Below, piece by piece: positions 1-7,743 of a stretch of DNA of 64,000 bases. The position numbers and the translations under genes were made by a program. The stretch is from Microbaculum marinum. Its GTDB lineage: Bacteria; Pseudomonadota; Alphaproteobacteria; Rhizobiales; Tepidamorphaceae. The stretch's first letter is position 1. Every line of letters begins with the position of its first letter. The notes under the pieces were generated by a model. That model was not told the origin of the DNA. It saw only the letters and a list, made by a program, of their open reading frames with translations, and did not search any database. The stretch lies in assembly GCF_042646165.1 (NCBI RefSeq), contig NZ_JBHRTC010000015.1. The stretch is one strand, 5' to 3'.

Positions 1-209
1 GCAGCAGGCCGATTCCGACATACTCGATCGCTTCGTGCACCAGGCCGCCCGACGGCCACATCGAATCGGAGACGAGCACTCCGCCNNNNNNNNNNNNNNN
101 NNGCCGCCAGGATGCGCAGCACCCACTTGCGGCGGCGCTGGATGTCCTGCAGCCAGGAGCCGGTTGCCGCCCCTGACGCCGGTTGTTGATCGAATGCCTG
201 GTCTTTCAT
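1..209 (-). CDS. Partial membrane protein, possibly isoprenylcysteine carboxyl methyltransferase-like; broken by assembly gap
   Basis: The gene starts at ATG 209 and runs leftwards off the window. The first ~35 residues are polar and end in a basic stretch (RRRKWVLRILA) that looks like the cytoplasmic edge of a first membrane helix. Beyond the N run the most protein-like reading continues with WPSGGLVHEAIEYVGIGLL, a membrane-type segment reminiscent of the start of isoprenylcysteine carboxyl methyltransferase (ICMT) family proteins of rhizobia. That reading is in a different frame from the start codon when 17 Ns are counted, so the gap size is probably a placeholder. The family call is tentative; what is firm is a minus-strand reading frame starting at 209 and hydrophobic sequence on the far side of the gap. 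Confidence 0.4.
   Translation of the reverse strand, partial: MKDQAFDQQPASGAATGSWLQDIQRRRKWVLRILAXXXXXXXRSARLRFDVAVGRPGARSDRVCRNRPA
86..102. other. Assembly gap (17 N)
   Basis: A run of 17 undetermined bases. The coding frames on the two sides agree only if the true gap length is 1 modulo 3 (for example 16 or 19), so the stated length should not be trusted. Confidence 0.95.
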
Positions 210-383
210 GCGCCCGCTTTCACAGTTGCCACAGCAATGTTTCCGTTTGTGGCCGAACAGGGGCGCGGGGGGTGCGACCGATTGGAGCCGGCTACATCGT
301 CTGGCGCCTTCGACCGGCCTCAGGCGACGCTATCGGCGGGAGTCCGGGAGGAGTGCCGGATCCTGGTCTTGATGGATTGGCCC

Positions 384-923
384 TCAACGCGGCGCCAGGA
401 CCATGATCATCTGGCGGCCTTCGAGCTTCGGTTCGGCCTCGACCTTGGCGATCTCGTCGAGTTCGTCGCGAACGCGAACGAGCAGATTCATCCCGAGTTC
501 CTGGTGGGCCATTTCGCGGCCGCGGAACCTGAGCGTCACCTTCACCTTGTCGCCTTCTTCGAAGAAGCGCCGGATCGCCCGCATCTTCACGTCGTAGTCG
601 TGCGTGTCGATGTTGGGACGCATCTTGATCTCCTTGATCTCGATGGTCTTCTGCTTCTTGCGCGCTTCCGCGGCCTTCTTCTGGGCCTGGTACTTGTATT
701 TGCCGTAGTCGAGGATCTTTGCGACCGGCGGACTGGCGTTCGGCGAAATCTCGACGAGGTCGAGTCCGACCTGCTCGGCAAGCGTCAGCGCGTCGGCAAT
801 CGGGACGATGCCCCGGTTTTCGCCTGTATCGGTAATGAGCTGAACCTGCGCAGCTTCAATCTCCTGGTTGACGCGCGGTCCATCCTTCTGGACGGGCTGC
901 GGCTTCATTGGACGGCGTGCGAT
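384..923 (-). CDS. infC: Translation initiation factor IF-3
   Basis: IF-3 binds the 30S subunit, prevents premature 50S joining and checks the initiator tRNA-start codon pairing. The 179-residue product has the expected family length. It carries the N-domain (VNQEIEAAQVQLI, NRGIVPIADAL, VEISPNASPPVAKI), a lysine-rich linker helix and the C-domain (IKMRPNIDTHDYDVK, VTLRFRGREMAH). The start chosen is ATC at 923, giving IARRPMKPQ. An AAAGGAGA ribosome-binding site lies 7 nt upstream, and the sequence further upstream is not conserved in the family. The first in-frame ATG (908) has no such site. A rare start codon is a known feature of infC and lets IF-3 repress its own translation. No rpmI-rplT follow; the next gene downstream is the gapped membrane protein. 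Confidence 0.96.
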   Translation of the reverse strand: MARRPMKPQPVQKDGPRVNQEIEAAQVQLITDTGENRGIVPIADALTLAEQVGLDLVEISPNASPPVAKILDYGKYKYQAQKKAAEARKKQKTIEIKEIKMRPNIDTHDYDVKMRAIRRFFEEGDKVKVTLRFRGREMAHQELGMNLLVRVRDELDEIAKVEAEPKLEGRQMIMVLAPR

Positions 924-938
924 TGTGTAGTCTCCTTT
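921..938 (-). promoter_or_regulatory. Ribosome-binding site and ATC start of infC
   Basis: On the minus strand AAAGGAGA (938-931) is followed after 7 nt by ATC (923-921). The strong site decides for the non-AUG start and implies IF-3-dependent autoregulation, as known for infC genes with AUU/AUC starts. Confidence 0.8.
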
Positions 939-1029
939 GTTGTGGACGGTGCCCGGCGCAGCTGCCTCGATCATACGCAAGAGGACAGCACAAACGCCTT
1001 CGCCGGGGCACACCCTGCGAAGATCGGCG

Positions 1030-1058
1030 CTTATAAGATCGTGAGAAAGGCCCGGCAA
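1030..1058 (-). promoter_or_regulatory. Probable housekeeping promoter of infC
   Basis: Reading the minus strand, TTGCCG (1058-1053) and TATAAG (1035-1030) are separated by 17 bp, a good match to alphaproteobacterial vegetative promoters. Transcription would start near 1023 and give a leader of about 100 nt before the ATC start. It lies between the MerR-ATPase gene and infC, so infC need not depend on read-through. Confidence 0.65.
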
Positions 1059-1132
1059 GTCAATCGTCGCGGTATTTCCCGCCTGTCAGGTTCCTCTTGC
1101 TCCCATCCGGCAACGTCGCGCCGGATGACGCC

Positions 1133-2167
1133 TCAGGCGACCTGCGGCCGCCAGGCGATGACACCGTCCGTCCGCGCCCGGACGTCCGGGGCCGCGAGGC
1201 AAGTTGCAACCGCTTCGAAGCCCGGTGCGCCGGGAACGGCAGCGACCAGGCTCGGCGGACTGTGGTTGGCCGGACACAGGATGATCGCTTCCTCGGCGGT
1301 GACCTCCGCCAGATCGAGCATGGCGTTGGAGCGTGTCATCGCGAATACCGGGGGCCCTTTCGCGCCACGGCGGCGCAGGTGGGCGGCGAGGGCCTGCTGG
1401 CTGGCCTGATCGAGCCCCTGCTCGATCATGTCGACGACGAGGGCGGCGGGTTCGTCGTCCTCGAGGCCGGCGAGCAGGAGGGCGAGCGCGTCGGAGGCGA
1501 TGGCGCCGTCCTCGACGAGCCAGGCGAGTGTGCGGTCGACCCGCGCCTTCAGCGCTGAATCCGGTTCCAGCCGCGCGCGGATCGCCGATCCGGCATCCTC
1601 CAGACGGTCGAGGCCGAGAAACACCGCTCCGGGCAGCACCTCTGCCAGACGGCGGGCAAACCGGGTCTTGCCGCTGCCGAGCGGCCCGACGATCCACGTA
1701 AGCGGCCGCAGGTCCCGAAGTTCGAACTGCTCGCCGCCCCACGGCCAGGGAAGATCAAAGGCGATGCGGACGTCGCTATCATGCCTTGACAGGCGGGTCA
1801 GTTCATTGATGGACGGGGGCCTGCCTTGGACGATGTCGCTGCGCAGCGACCGCACCTTCTGGATCATGCCGGACAGCTGTCGGGCCCGGGCCTCCAGCGT
1901 CGACTGGTGGGACGCCAACGCAGCTTCCAGGCCCTCGGGATCGCCCGCCAGCACACGCCCGATCTGGGCGAGGCTGAAGCCCAGTGCGCGTAGCGCGGCG
2001 ATCTCGCCTGCGCGGGCCATGGCATCCGGGCCGTAAGTCCGCCATCCCGATTCGGTGCGGGTCGGGCGCAAGAGCCCGCGCTGCTCGTAGAGCCGCAGCG
2101 CCTTTGCGGAAACGCCGAGCCGCCGGGCCGCCTCGGAAGCGGTCAGGTATTGATCCGCGTGCGTCAT
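1133..2167 (-). CDS. MerR-type regulator fused to a P-loop ATPase-like domain
   Basis: The 344-residue protein begins with a MerR winged helix (about residues 8-75: YLTASEAARRLGVSAKALRLYEQRGLL), followed by the usual dimerising helix (about 80-115). In place of a short effector domain it has a ~200-residue P-loop domain. Walker A is GPLGSGKTRF. The segment LVVDMIEQGLDQ resembles a Walker B plus D-loop of ABC/AAA-type ATPases, but lacks the usual catalytic Glu directly after the Asp. PPVFAMTRSN could be the switch strand. This suggests a DNA-binding sensor that uses nucleotide binding as the signal; the target and ligand are unknown. It stands between the glycosyltransferase gene and infC on the same strand. 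HTH assignment is firm, ATPase assignment is good, function is inferred. Confidence 0.8.
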   Translation of the reverse strand: MTHADQYLTASEAARRLGVSAKALRLYEQRGLLRPTRTESGWRTYGPDAMARAGEIAALRALGFSLAQIGRVLAGDPEGLEAALASHQSTLEARARQLSGMIQKVRSLRSDIVQGRPPSINELTRLSRHDSDVRIAFDLPWPWGGEQFELRDLRPLTWIVGPLGSGKTRFARRLAEVLPGAVFLGLDRLEDAGSAIRARLEPDSALKARVDRTLAWLVEDGAIASDALALLLAGLEDDEPAALVVDMIEQGLDQASQQALAAHLRRRGAKGPPVFAMTRSNAMLDLAEVTAEEAIILCPANHSPPSLVAAVPGAPGFEAVATCLAAPDVRARTDGVIAWRPQVA

Positions 2168-2248
2168 GAATCACCTCTTTCCTTCGACCGGTCCGACCGT
2201 CGGCCCTGCCCCGGGGGCCGGGTCAACCCGCAATCTTCAGGGTCGGGA

Positions 2249-3436
2249 TCACGCGACGCGGCCCGATAGCTCCGCATAGATAGACAATGTCGCCGCCGTC
2301 ATTGCCTCCAGCGAAAAGGCCGATGCCACATGGGCCCGCGCCCGGGCGGCCATCCTCGAGCGTTCTGCATCGTCCAGCGCCAGCGCGTCCATCAGCGCGT
2401 CGGCCAGCGCGGTCGCGTCTCCCGCCGGCACGCGCCAGCCGGTGCGCTCGGACGCAGCCACGTCCGGCGGCGCGAGCACCGTCTCGGGCACGGCGCCAAG
2501 GTCGCTGACGACCACCGGCACGCCGACCGCCTGAGCCTCCGCCGCGCTGCGGCCGAAGGCTTCCGGCTCGGTCGAGGGAACCGCCACCACGTCGGCGGCG
2601 CGGTTTGCCGCCGGCATGTCCTCGCAATGGCCGACCAGCCGCACGCGCTGCTGCAGGCCATGCTTCGCGATCCGTTCATGGAGCCCCGCGACATAATCCG
2701 TGCGTCCCTGCGGATCGCCGGCAAGAATGAAATCCACGTCGTCCAGGCCGGCTGCGGCCAACCGGGCCGCCGCATCGATCAACACCTCCTGTCCCTTCCA
2801 GGCGGTCAGGCGTGCGGCCAGCAGGACGATGCGGCGTCCCCGCGGAACGCCCCAGCTGGCCCGGAGGCGGTCGACGCGGTCCGAGGCTATGGCTGGCGGC
2901 GCAAACCTGGCCAGGTCGGTGCCGCGATAGATGACGCGCACCTTGCCCTTTGCGACCGGATGCCGCTCCTCGATCAATCCGGCGGTGAACCTGGAATTGG
3001 CGATGACGACATCGCCGCGCGCCATCACCGAGTTGTACCAGTTCTTCACGCCGCCCCCGGACTTGTAGGCACCATGATAGGTGGTGACGAAGGGCAGCCC
3101 GAGGCGGCGGGCGGAGATCAGCGCGCTCCAGGCGGGCGCCCGGCTGCGCGCGTGGATCAGCGAAACGCCTTCCCGTTCTGCAATTCGCCTCAGTTTTTCT
3201 GCATTCCACAGGATCCGCGCTGGGTTCTTCGTGGCGGCGGGAAAGTCGATCCATTCCGCTCCGGCAGCTTCCAGCTCCGGCACCAGCCGGCCACCGCTGC
3301 TCGCCACCAGGGCACGGCCGCCGGCCTTCACCAAGGCGGCGGCGACGTCGACGGCGGTGCGTTCCGCTCCCCCGGCATCGAGCGACGGCACGACCTGCAG
3401 CACGGTGACGCCGGCGAGATCGGGCGGGCGGGTCAT
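2249..3436 (-). CDS. Glycosyltransferase family 4 (GT-B fold)
   Basis: Retaining sugar-nucleotide-dependent glycosyltransferase, probably acting on an envelope polysaccharide or lipopolysaccharide core. The N-domain shows LQVVPSLDAGGAERTAVDVA, a typical GT4 acceptor loop. The C-domain has LLAARLTAWKGQEVLIDA, LVGHCEDMP and the E-x7-E type donor motif around PSTEPEAFGRSAAEAQA, followed by GVPVVVSDLGAVPE. The start is set at ATG 3436 (MTRPPDLAG), just before the first conserved strand; ATG 3463 is an alternative, and neither has a strong ribosome-binding site. It is divergent from the neighbouring hydrolase gene at 3502. Length (395 aa) is normal for the family. Substrates cannot be read from the sequence. 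Confidence 0.85.
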   Translation of the reverse strand: MTRPPDLAGVTVLQVVPSLDAGGAERTAVDVAAALVKAGGRALVASSGGRLVPELEAAGAEWIDFPAATKNPARILWNAEKLRRIAEREGVSLIHARSRAPAWSALISARRLGLPFVTTYHGAYKSGGGVKNWYNSVMARGDVVIANSRFTAGLIEERHPVAKGKVRVIYRGTDLARFAPPAIASDRVDRLRASWGVPRGRRIVLLAARLTAWKGQEVLIDAAARLAAAGLDDVDFILAGDPQGRTDYVAGLHERIAKHGLQQRVRLVGHCEDMPAANRAADVVAVPSTEPEAFGRSAAEAQAVGVPVVVSDLGAVPETVLAPPDVAASERTGWRVPAGDATALADALMDALALDDAERSRMAARARAHVASAFSLEAMTAATLSIYAELSGRVA

Positions 3437-3501
3437 CAGGGGTTTTTCGGAACGGCCGTCCATGCGATTAGGGGTACCCCATTGCGACCCGGGAGACGAG
3501 A

Positions 3502-4287
3502 GTGGACGAGGCGGCACGCAGCGACATCGAGATCGGCGAAGGCGCGGAGGCTCGGTCGATCGCCGTCCTGCGGCGCACAGGCAAGGCGCCCGACATCGTC
3601 TGGCTCGGCGGCTATCGCTCCGACATGGCCGGTACCAAGGCGGAGGCGCTCGACCGCTGGGCGGCCGGGGAAGGGCGTGGCGCGGTCCGCTTCGACTATT
3701 CCGGCCACGGCCAGTCGGGCGGGGACTTCTTCGACGGCTCGATCAGTCGCTGGCTGGCGGAATCCTCCACCGTCATCGACGCCTATACCGAGGCGCCGCC
3801 GATCCTCGTCGGTTCGTCGATGGGCGGGTTCCTGTCGCTGCTGCTGGCGCTGGGCCGGTTCGCCGCCGGCAAGCCGCTCGGCGGCCTCGTTCTGCTTGCG
3901 CCCGCCGTCGACATGACCGAGCGCCTGATGTGGGCCGAATTTCCGGAGACGGTACGCGCCGAGATCATGGAGAAGGGCGTCTTCGTCGAACCCTCGCAGT
4001 ACGACCCGGCCGGCAACCCGATCACCCGCAAGCTGATCGAGGACGGCCGCCACTACCTCGTCATGGACCGCGCCACGCTGCAGGTCGGCTGCCCTGTCCA
4101 CATCCTGCACGGCCGGGACGATCCCGACGTGCCGCTGTCGCTGTCGCTCGAACTCGTTTCGCGGCTCGCCCACGACGACGTGACCCTGTCGATCGTCCAC
4201 GACGGCGACCACCGGCTGTCGCGGCCGGAGGACATCGAACTGCTGATCCGGATCGTCGCCGACATGGCGGAGACGGTCGAGAGGTAG
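3502..4287 (+). CDS. Alpha/beta hydrolase, ABHD10/acyl-protein thioesterase-like
   Basis: A 261-residue single-domain serine hydrolase. The oxyanion/HG region lies near IVWLGGYRSD, the nucleophile elbow is GSSMGG, the acid is in HILHGRDDPDVP and the histidine in VHDGDHRLSRPED, so the full Ser-Asp-His triad is present. The pattern FDYSGHGQSGGDF after strand 4 is typical of small bacterial hydrolases related to mammalian ABHD10. A GTG start at 3502 is preceded by GGGAG. No signal peptide, so cytoplasmic. It is convergent with nothing and precedes recR by 63 nt on the same strand; co-transcription is possible. The natural ester or thioester substrate is unknown. Confidence 0.85.
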   Translation: MDEAARSDIEIGEGAEARSIAVLRRTGKAPDIVWLGGYRSDMAGTKAEALDRWAAGEGRGAVRFDYSGHGQSGGDFFDGSISRWLAESSTVIDAYTEAPPILVGSSMGGFLSLLLALGRFAAGKPLGGLVLLAPAVDMTERLMWAEFPETVRAEIMEKGVFVEPSQYDPAGNPITRKLIEDGRHYLVMDRATLQVGCPVHILHGRDDPDVPLSLSLELVSRLAHDDVTLSIVHDGDHRLSRPEDIELLIRIVADMAETVER

Positions 4288-4350
4288 GCGGCCGTTGTAG
4301 ACGCGTCCGTCGTTGCCGGATACCTTGCCGCGAATCGGAACAAAACGTGT

Positions 4351-4956
4351 ATGAACGGTTCTGCGACCAGTCCCGAACTCGACCGCCTGATCCAGCTGCT
4401 CGCCCGTCTGCCCGGCCTCGGGCCACGCTCGGCGCGCCGCGCGGTGCTGCACCTCATCCAGAAGCGCGAGCAGCTTCTGCTGCCGCTTGCCGATGCGCTT
4501 GCGGCCGCGGCCGAGCGCATCACCATCTGTTCGACCTGCGGCAACGTCGATACCGTCGACCCGTGCGCGATCTGCTCGGATCCACGCCGCGACAAGGCGA
4601 CGATCTGCGTCGTCGAACAGGTGAGCGACCTGTGGGCGCTCGAACGCGCCCAGGCGACGAAGGGCCACTACCACGTGCTCGGCGGCACCCTGTCGCCGCT
4701 CGACGGGATCGGCCCGGACGATCTGAGGATCGCCGACCTGATCGGGCGGGCCGGGAATCCTGCCGTGAGCGAGATCATCCTGGCCGTCAACGCCACCGTC
4801 GAGGGTCAGACCACCGCGCACTACATCACCGATCTTCTGCATGAGACCGGGGTGAGGGTGACGCGCCTTGCCCACGGCGTGCCGGTCGGCGGCGAACTCG
4901 ACTATCTCGACGACGGCACGCTGGCTGCTGCGATGCGCTCGCGCACACCGTTTTGA
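4351..4956 (+). CDS. recR: Recombination mediator protein RecR
   Basis: RecR acts with RecO/RecF to load RecA on SSB-coated single-stranded DNA at gaps. The 201-aa protein has the family architecture: helix-hairpin-helix (LARLPGLGPRSARRAVLHL), a four-Cys zinc finger (CSTCGNVD...CAICSD), then the Toprim domain (ICVVEQVSDLWALE, YHVLGGTLSPLDGIGPDDL) and the Walker-like C-terminal tail. It begins at ATG 4351 and its stop is 3 nt from the start of truA, indicating an operon. The usual dnaX-ybaB partners are not upstream; that place is taken by the hydrolase gene. Confidence 0.96.
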   Translation: MNGSATSPELDRLIQLLARLPGLGPRSARRAVLHLIQKREQLLLPLADALAAAAERITICSTCGNVDTVDPCAICSDPRRDKATICVVEQVSDLWALERAQATKGHYHVLGGTLSPLDGIGPDDLRIADLIGRAGNPAVSEIILAVNATVEGQTTAHYITDLLHETGVRVTRLAHGVPVGGELDYLDDGTLAAAMRSRTPF

Positions 4957-4959
4957 AGC

Positions 4960-5709
4960 ATGCCTCGCTACCGCCTGCTGATCGAGTATGACGGCGCGCC
5001 CTTCGTCGGCTGGCAGCGCCAGGCGAACGGCCGCGCCGTCCAGCAGGCGATCGAGGAGGCGGTGCTGGCGTTCTGCGGCGAGCCGGTCAGGGTGAACGGG
5101 GCCGGGCGTACCGATACCGGTGTCCACGCACTCGGGCAGGTCGCCCATATCGACCTCGAACGAGAATGGCCGAACGACACCGTGCGCGACGCGGTCAATG
5201 CCCACCTGCGGCCGGAGCCCGTGGCGATCCTGGCGACCGAACGGGTCGATGACGGGTTCGACGCCCGCTTCTCGGCGAACCGCCGCCACTATCGGTATGA
5301 GATCGTCAACCGCCGCGCGCCGCTGGCGATCGAGCAGGGCCGCGCCTGGCACGTGATGAGGCGCATCGACGCCGACGCCATGCACGAGGCGGCGCAGGCC
5401 CTCGTCGGCAAGCACGACTTCACCACGTTTCGCTCGTCCGAGTGCCAGGCGGCATCACCGGTAAAGACCCTCGATCGGCTGGACGTGATGCGCCATGGAG
5501 AGCGCATCGTGGTCGAAGCCTCGGCCCGATCGTTCCTGCACAACCAGGTGCGTTCCATGGTCGGCTCGCTGAAGCTGGCCGGCGAGGGCAAATGGACGCG
5601 CGACGACATGGCGGCCGCGCTTGGCGCGCGCGACCGGGCCGCCTGCGGTCCCGTCGCGCCTCCGGACGGACTCTATCTCGTTAAGGTCGACTATCCTCAG
5701 GAAAGCTAG
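4960..5709 (+). CDS. truA: tRNA pseudouridine(38-40) synthase TruA
   Basis: Converts uridines 38-40 in the anticodon stem-loop of many tRNAs to pseudouridine. The 249-aa protein starts MPRYRLLIEYDGAPFVGWQRQ and has the catalytic-Asp loop GAGRTDTGVHALGQVAH, followed by DARFSANRRHYRYEI and the C-terminal ARSFLHNQVRSMVGSL, all diagnostic for TruA. It follows recR by 3 nt. Its TAG stop overlaps the TAG stop of the convergent membrane-protein gene by sharing CTAG (5706-5709). Confidence 0.96.
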   Translation: MPRYRLLIEYDGAPFVGWQRQANGRAVQQAIEEAVLAFCGEPVRVNGAGRTDTGVHALGQVAHIDLEREWPNDTVRDAVNAHLRPEPVAILATERVDDGFDARFSANRRHYRYEIVNRRAPLAIEQGRAWHVMRRIDADAMHEAAQALVGKHDFTTFRSSECQAASPVKTLDRLDVMRHGERIVVEASARSFLHNQVRSMVGSLKLAGEGKWTRDDMAAALGARDRAACGPVAPPDGLYLVKVDYPQES

Positions 5710-6296
5710 ACGCCCGCCAGCCGCGTCAGCGCCTCTCCAAGCACCAGCGACAGCAGGAATTCCAGCGCCACAAGCCCGGCAGCGAGACCGAAGCCGCAGT
5801 CGAGCGCCGCCTTTGCGGTGATGAAGCGGAAACGCACGGCCAGCACCAGTGCCAGGAACAGCAGCAGCGACGCGGCGAACTGCGGGATGATCCCGAAGGC
5901 GTAGAGGATGGCGGGCAGCGCGACGATCACCGAGACGATCGGTCCCCCCCAGTTGAAGGCGACGATCAGCCGGACATAACGGCCGGCAAACCCCAGCGGC
6001 CTGGCGAGCAGGAAGGCGACGATCGGAAAGGCGACCCAGTCGAGCACCAGCGCCACGAGTCGGGTCAGCGCGAAGGTAAGCTCCGCGAAGGTGGCGTCCA
6101 GCGGCAGCTCGGCGATGATCATCCGGCGCTCGGCGCCGACGTAGAGCACGTAGATCGGCAGCACCAGGATCACAGCCGCGAACGAGCGCCAGAATCCGTC
6201 GAAGCTCGTGTCGAACTTCCGGATGGCGTCGCGCTTGCCGAGGAAAAGCTGCCAGGCCGCCGACAGTCCGCGCTGAACGTCGTCGGCGTCGAGCAT
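5706..6296 (-). CDS. Conserved integral membrane protein of unknown function, downstream of dapE
   Basis: A 196-residue protein with about five hydrophobic segments: near residues 36-55 (FAAVILVLPIYVLYVG), 80-102, 110-130 (YVRLIVAFNWGGPIVSVIV), 132-150 and 158-185. It has no catalytic motif that I recognise. It starts 5 nt after the dapE stop, so it is probably co-transcribed and translationally coupled with dapE. A gene of this kind commonly sits next to dapE in rhizobia, but no function is assigned. The convergent overlap with truA leaves no room for a terminator between them. Confidence 0.75.
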   Translation of the reverse strand: MLDADDVQRGLSAAWQLFLGKRDAIRKFDTSFDGFWRSFAAVILVLPIYVLYVGAERRMIIAELPLDATFAELTFALTRLVALVLDWVAFPIVAFLLARPLGFAGRYVRLIVAFNWGGPIVSVIVALPAILYAFGIIPQFAASLLLFLALVLAVRFRFITAKAALDCGFGLAAGLVALEFLLSLVLGEALTRLAGV

Positions 6297-6301
6297 CCCG
6301 G

Positions 6302-7504
6302 TCAGCCGCCGAACCTGTCGAAGTACCGGTCGAGAAAGCGACGGTAGATCGCCGTGAGGGCGCCGAGATCGGCCACGGCGACGTGCTCGTCGACCTGATG
6401 CATGGTCTGGCCGACGAGGCCGAACTCGATCACCGGGCAGTAGTCCTTGATGTAGCGTGCATCCGATGTGCCGCCGGTCGTCGACAGGGCGGGCCGGCGA
6501 CCAGTCTCTTCCTCGATCGTTTGCGAGAGCAGCTCGGCGATGTCGCCGGCCTCGGTGCGGAATGCCTCCGCGGCATTCGGCACGTAGTCGACCTGTCCCG
6601 CCAGCCCGCTGCCGGCGAGCGCCTCTTCGACCCGCCGGTCGATCCGTGCGCGCAGGCTTTCGGCCGTGTGCAGGTCGTTGAAACGGACGTTGAACCGGGC
6701 CGACGCCTTGGCCGGGATCACGTTGAACGCCGGATTGCCGACATCGACGCTGGTGACTTCCAGGGTCGAGGCGTCGAAAACGTCGGTGCCGGTGTCGAGC
6801 GGCTCGGCGAACAGGCTCTCGAGAACCTTCGCCATGCCCCGCACCGGGTTGTTGGCCAGATGAGGGTAGGCGGAATGGCCCTGCTTTCCGGTGATCGTGA
6901 TGGTCCCGGAAAGAGAGCCGCGCCGGCCGATCTTGATCATGTCGCCGAGCGTGTCCGGATTTGTCGGCTCGCCGACCAGTGCATGGTCGAACGTCTCGCC
7001 GCGCTGCTTCGCCCAGGCGAGCAGCTTCCGGGTGCCGTTGATGGAGACACCCTCCTCGTCGCCGGTGATCAGCAGGGAGATCGTACCGGCCGGGGTGCCG
7101 TTTGCCTTCAGGTAGTCGAGAGCAGCGGCCGCGAAACAGGCGACGGCCCCCTTCATGTCGACGGCGCCGCGTCCATACAGGGTGCCGTCTTCAACCTCGG
7201 CTGCAAAGGGCGGATGGCGCCAGCGCGACTCCTCGCCCGGCGGTACCACGTCGGTGTGACCGGCAAATGTCAGGTGCGGCGGACCGGCACCGATCCGGGC
7301 GTACAGGTTCTGCACGTCCTCGGTTCCATCCTCGGAAAACCGCACGACCTCCGCCTCGAAGCCCGCGCCGGCGAGCAGGTCGGCAAGATATTGCAACGCG
7401 CCGCCCTCTTCCGGCGTGACGCTTCGGCAGCGGATCAGAGCCTGGGCGATGGCAAGCGGGTCGGCGATGCTGGAGATCTCGACGGTGTCGGTGTCTGAAG
7501 GCAT
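6302..7504 (-). CDS. dapE: Succinyl-diaminopimelate desuccinylase
   Basis: Hydrolyses N-succinyl-LL-2,6-diaminopimelate to LL-diaminopimelate and succinate in the succinylase branch of lysine/peptidoglycan-precursor synthesis; a di-zinc M20-family enzyme in the cytosol. The 400-aa sequence contains the metal His in FAGHTDVVPPGE, the bridging Asp in GRGAVDMKG, the general-base Glu in ITGDEEGVSI and the C-terminal His in MHQVDEHV, with the lid domain between about residues 195 and 305 (GRRGSLSGTITITGKQGHSAYP). It acts downstream of DapD, encoded at 13.8-14.6 kb. Start at ATG 7504. Confidence 0.96.
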   Translation of the reverse strand: MPSDTDTVEISSIADPLAIAQALIRCRSVTPEEGGALQYLADLLAGAGFEAEVVRFSEDGTEDVQNLYARIGAGPPHLTFAGHTDVVPPGEESRWRHPPFAAEVEDGTLYGRGAVDMKGAVACFAAAALDYLKANGTPAGTISLLITGDEEGVSINGTRKLLAWAKQRGETFDHALVGEPTNPDTLGDMIKIGRRGSLSGTITITGKQGHSAYPHLANNPVRGMAKVLESLFAEPLDTGTDVFDASTLEVTSVDVGNPAFNVIPAKASARFNVRFNDLHTAESLRARIDRRVEEALAGSGLAGQVDYVPNAAEAFRTEAGDIAELLSQTIEEETGRRPALSTTGGTSDARYIKDYCPVIEFGLVGQTMHQVDEHVAVADLGALTAIYRRFLDRYFDRFGG

Positions 7505-7743
7505 TCGGCGGGTCTAGCGCGGTATTCGCGTGAGCGTCAATCGAAGCTTTGAGCCGCGCCGCTGGACATGAAGACGGAACCGTCGCACTTCGTCCGCTGG
7601 CTTTGCGGGGGTACGCCTGCCCCGGATTCCGGGGGAATTATCGAGTATATCGGCTGACGGCAGTGGCTCCCGACGGGCTGCGCCCCTGTCCCTCGCCGCG
7701 GTCTGACCTTAGGCTAACCGTCCTGATTCGCGCGAGGCCAGAG

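Noticed and set aside
3436..5415. 659-codon open frame on the minus strand opposite the hydrolase, recR and truA
   Set aside because: Codon-position GC and complete, motif-bearing plus-strand proteins show it to be a shadow frame of high-GC coding DNA.
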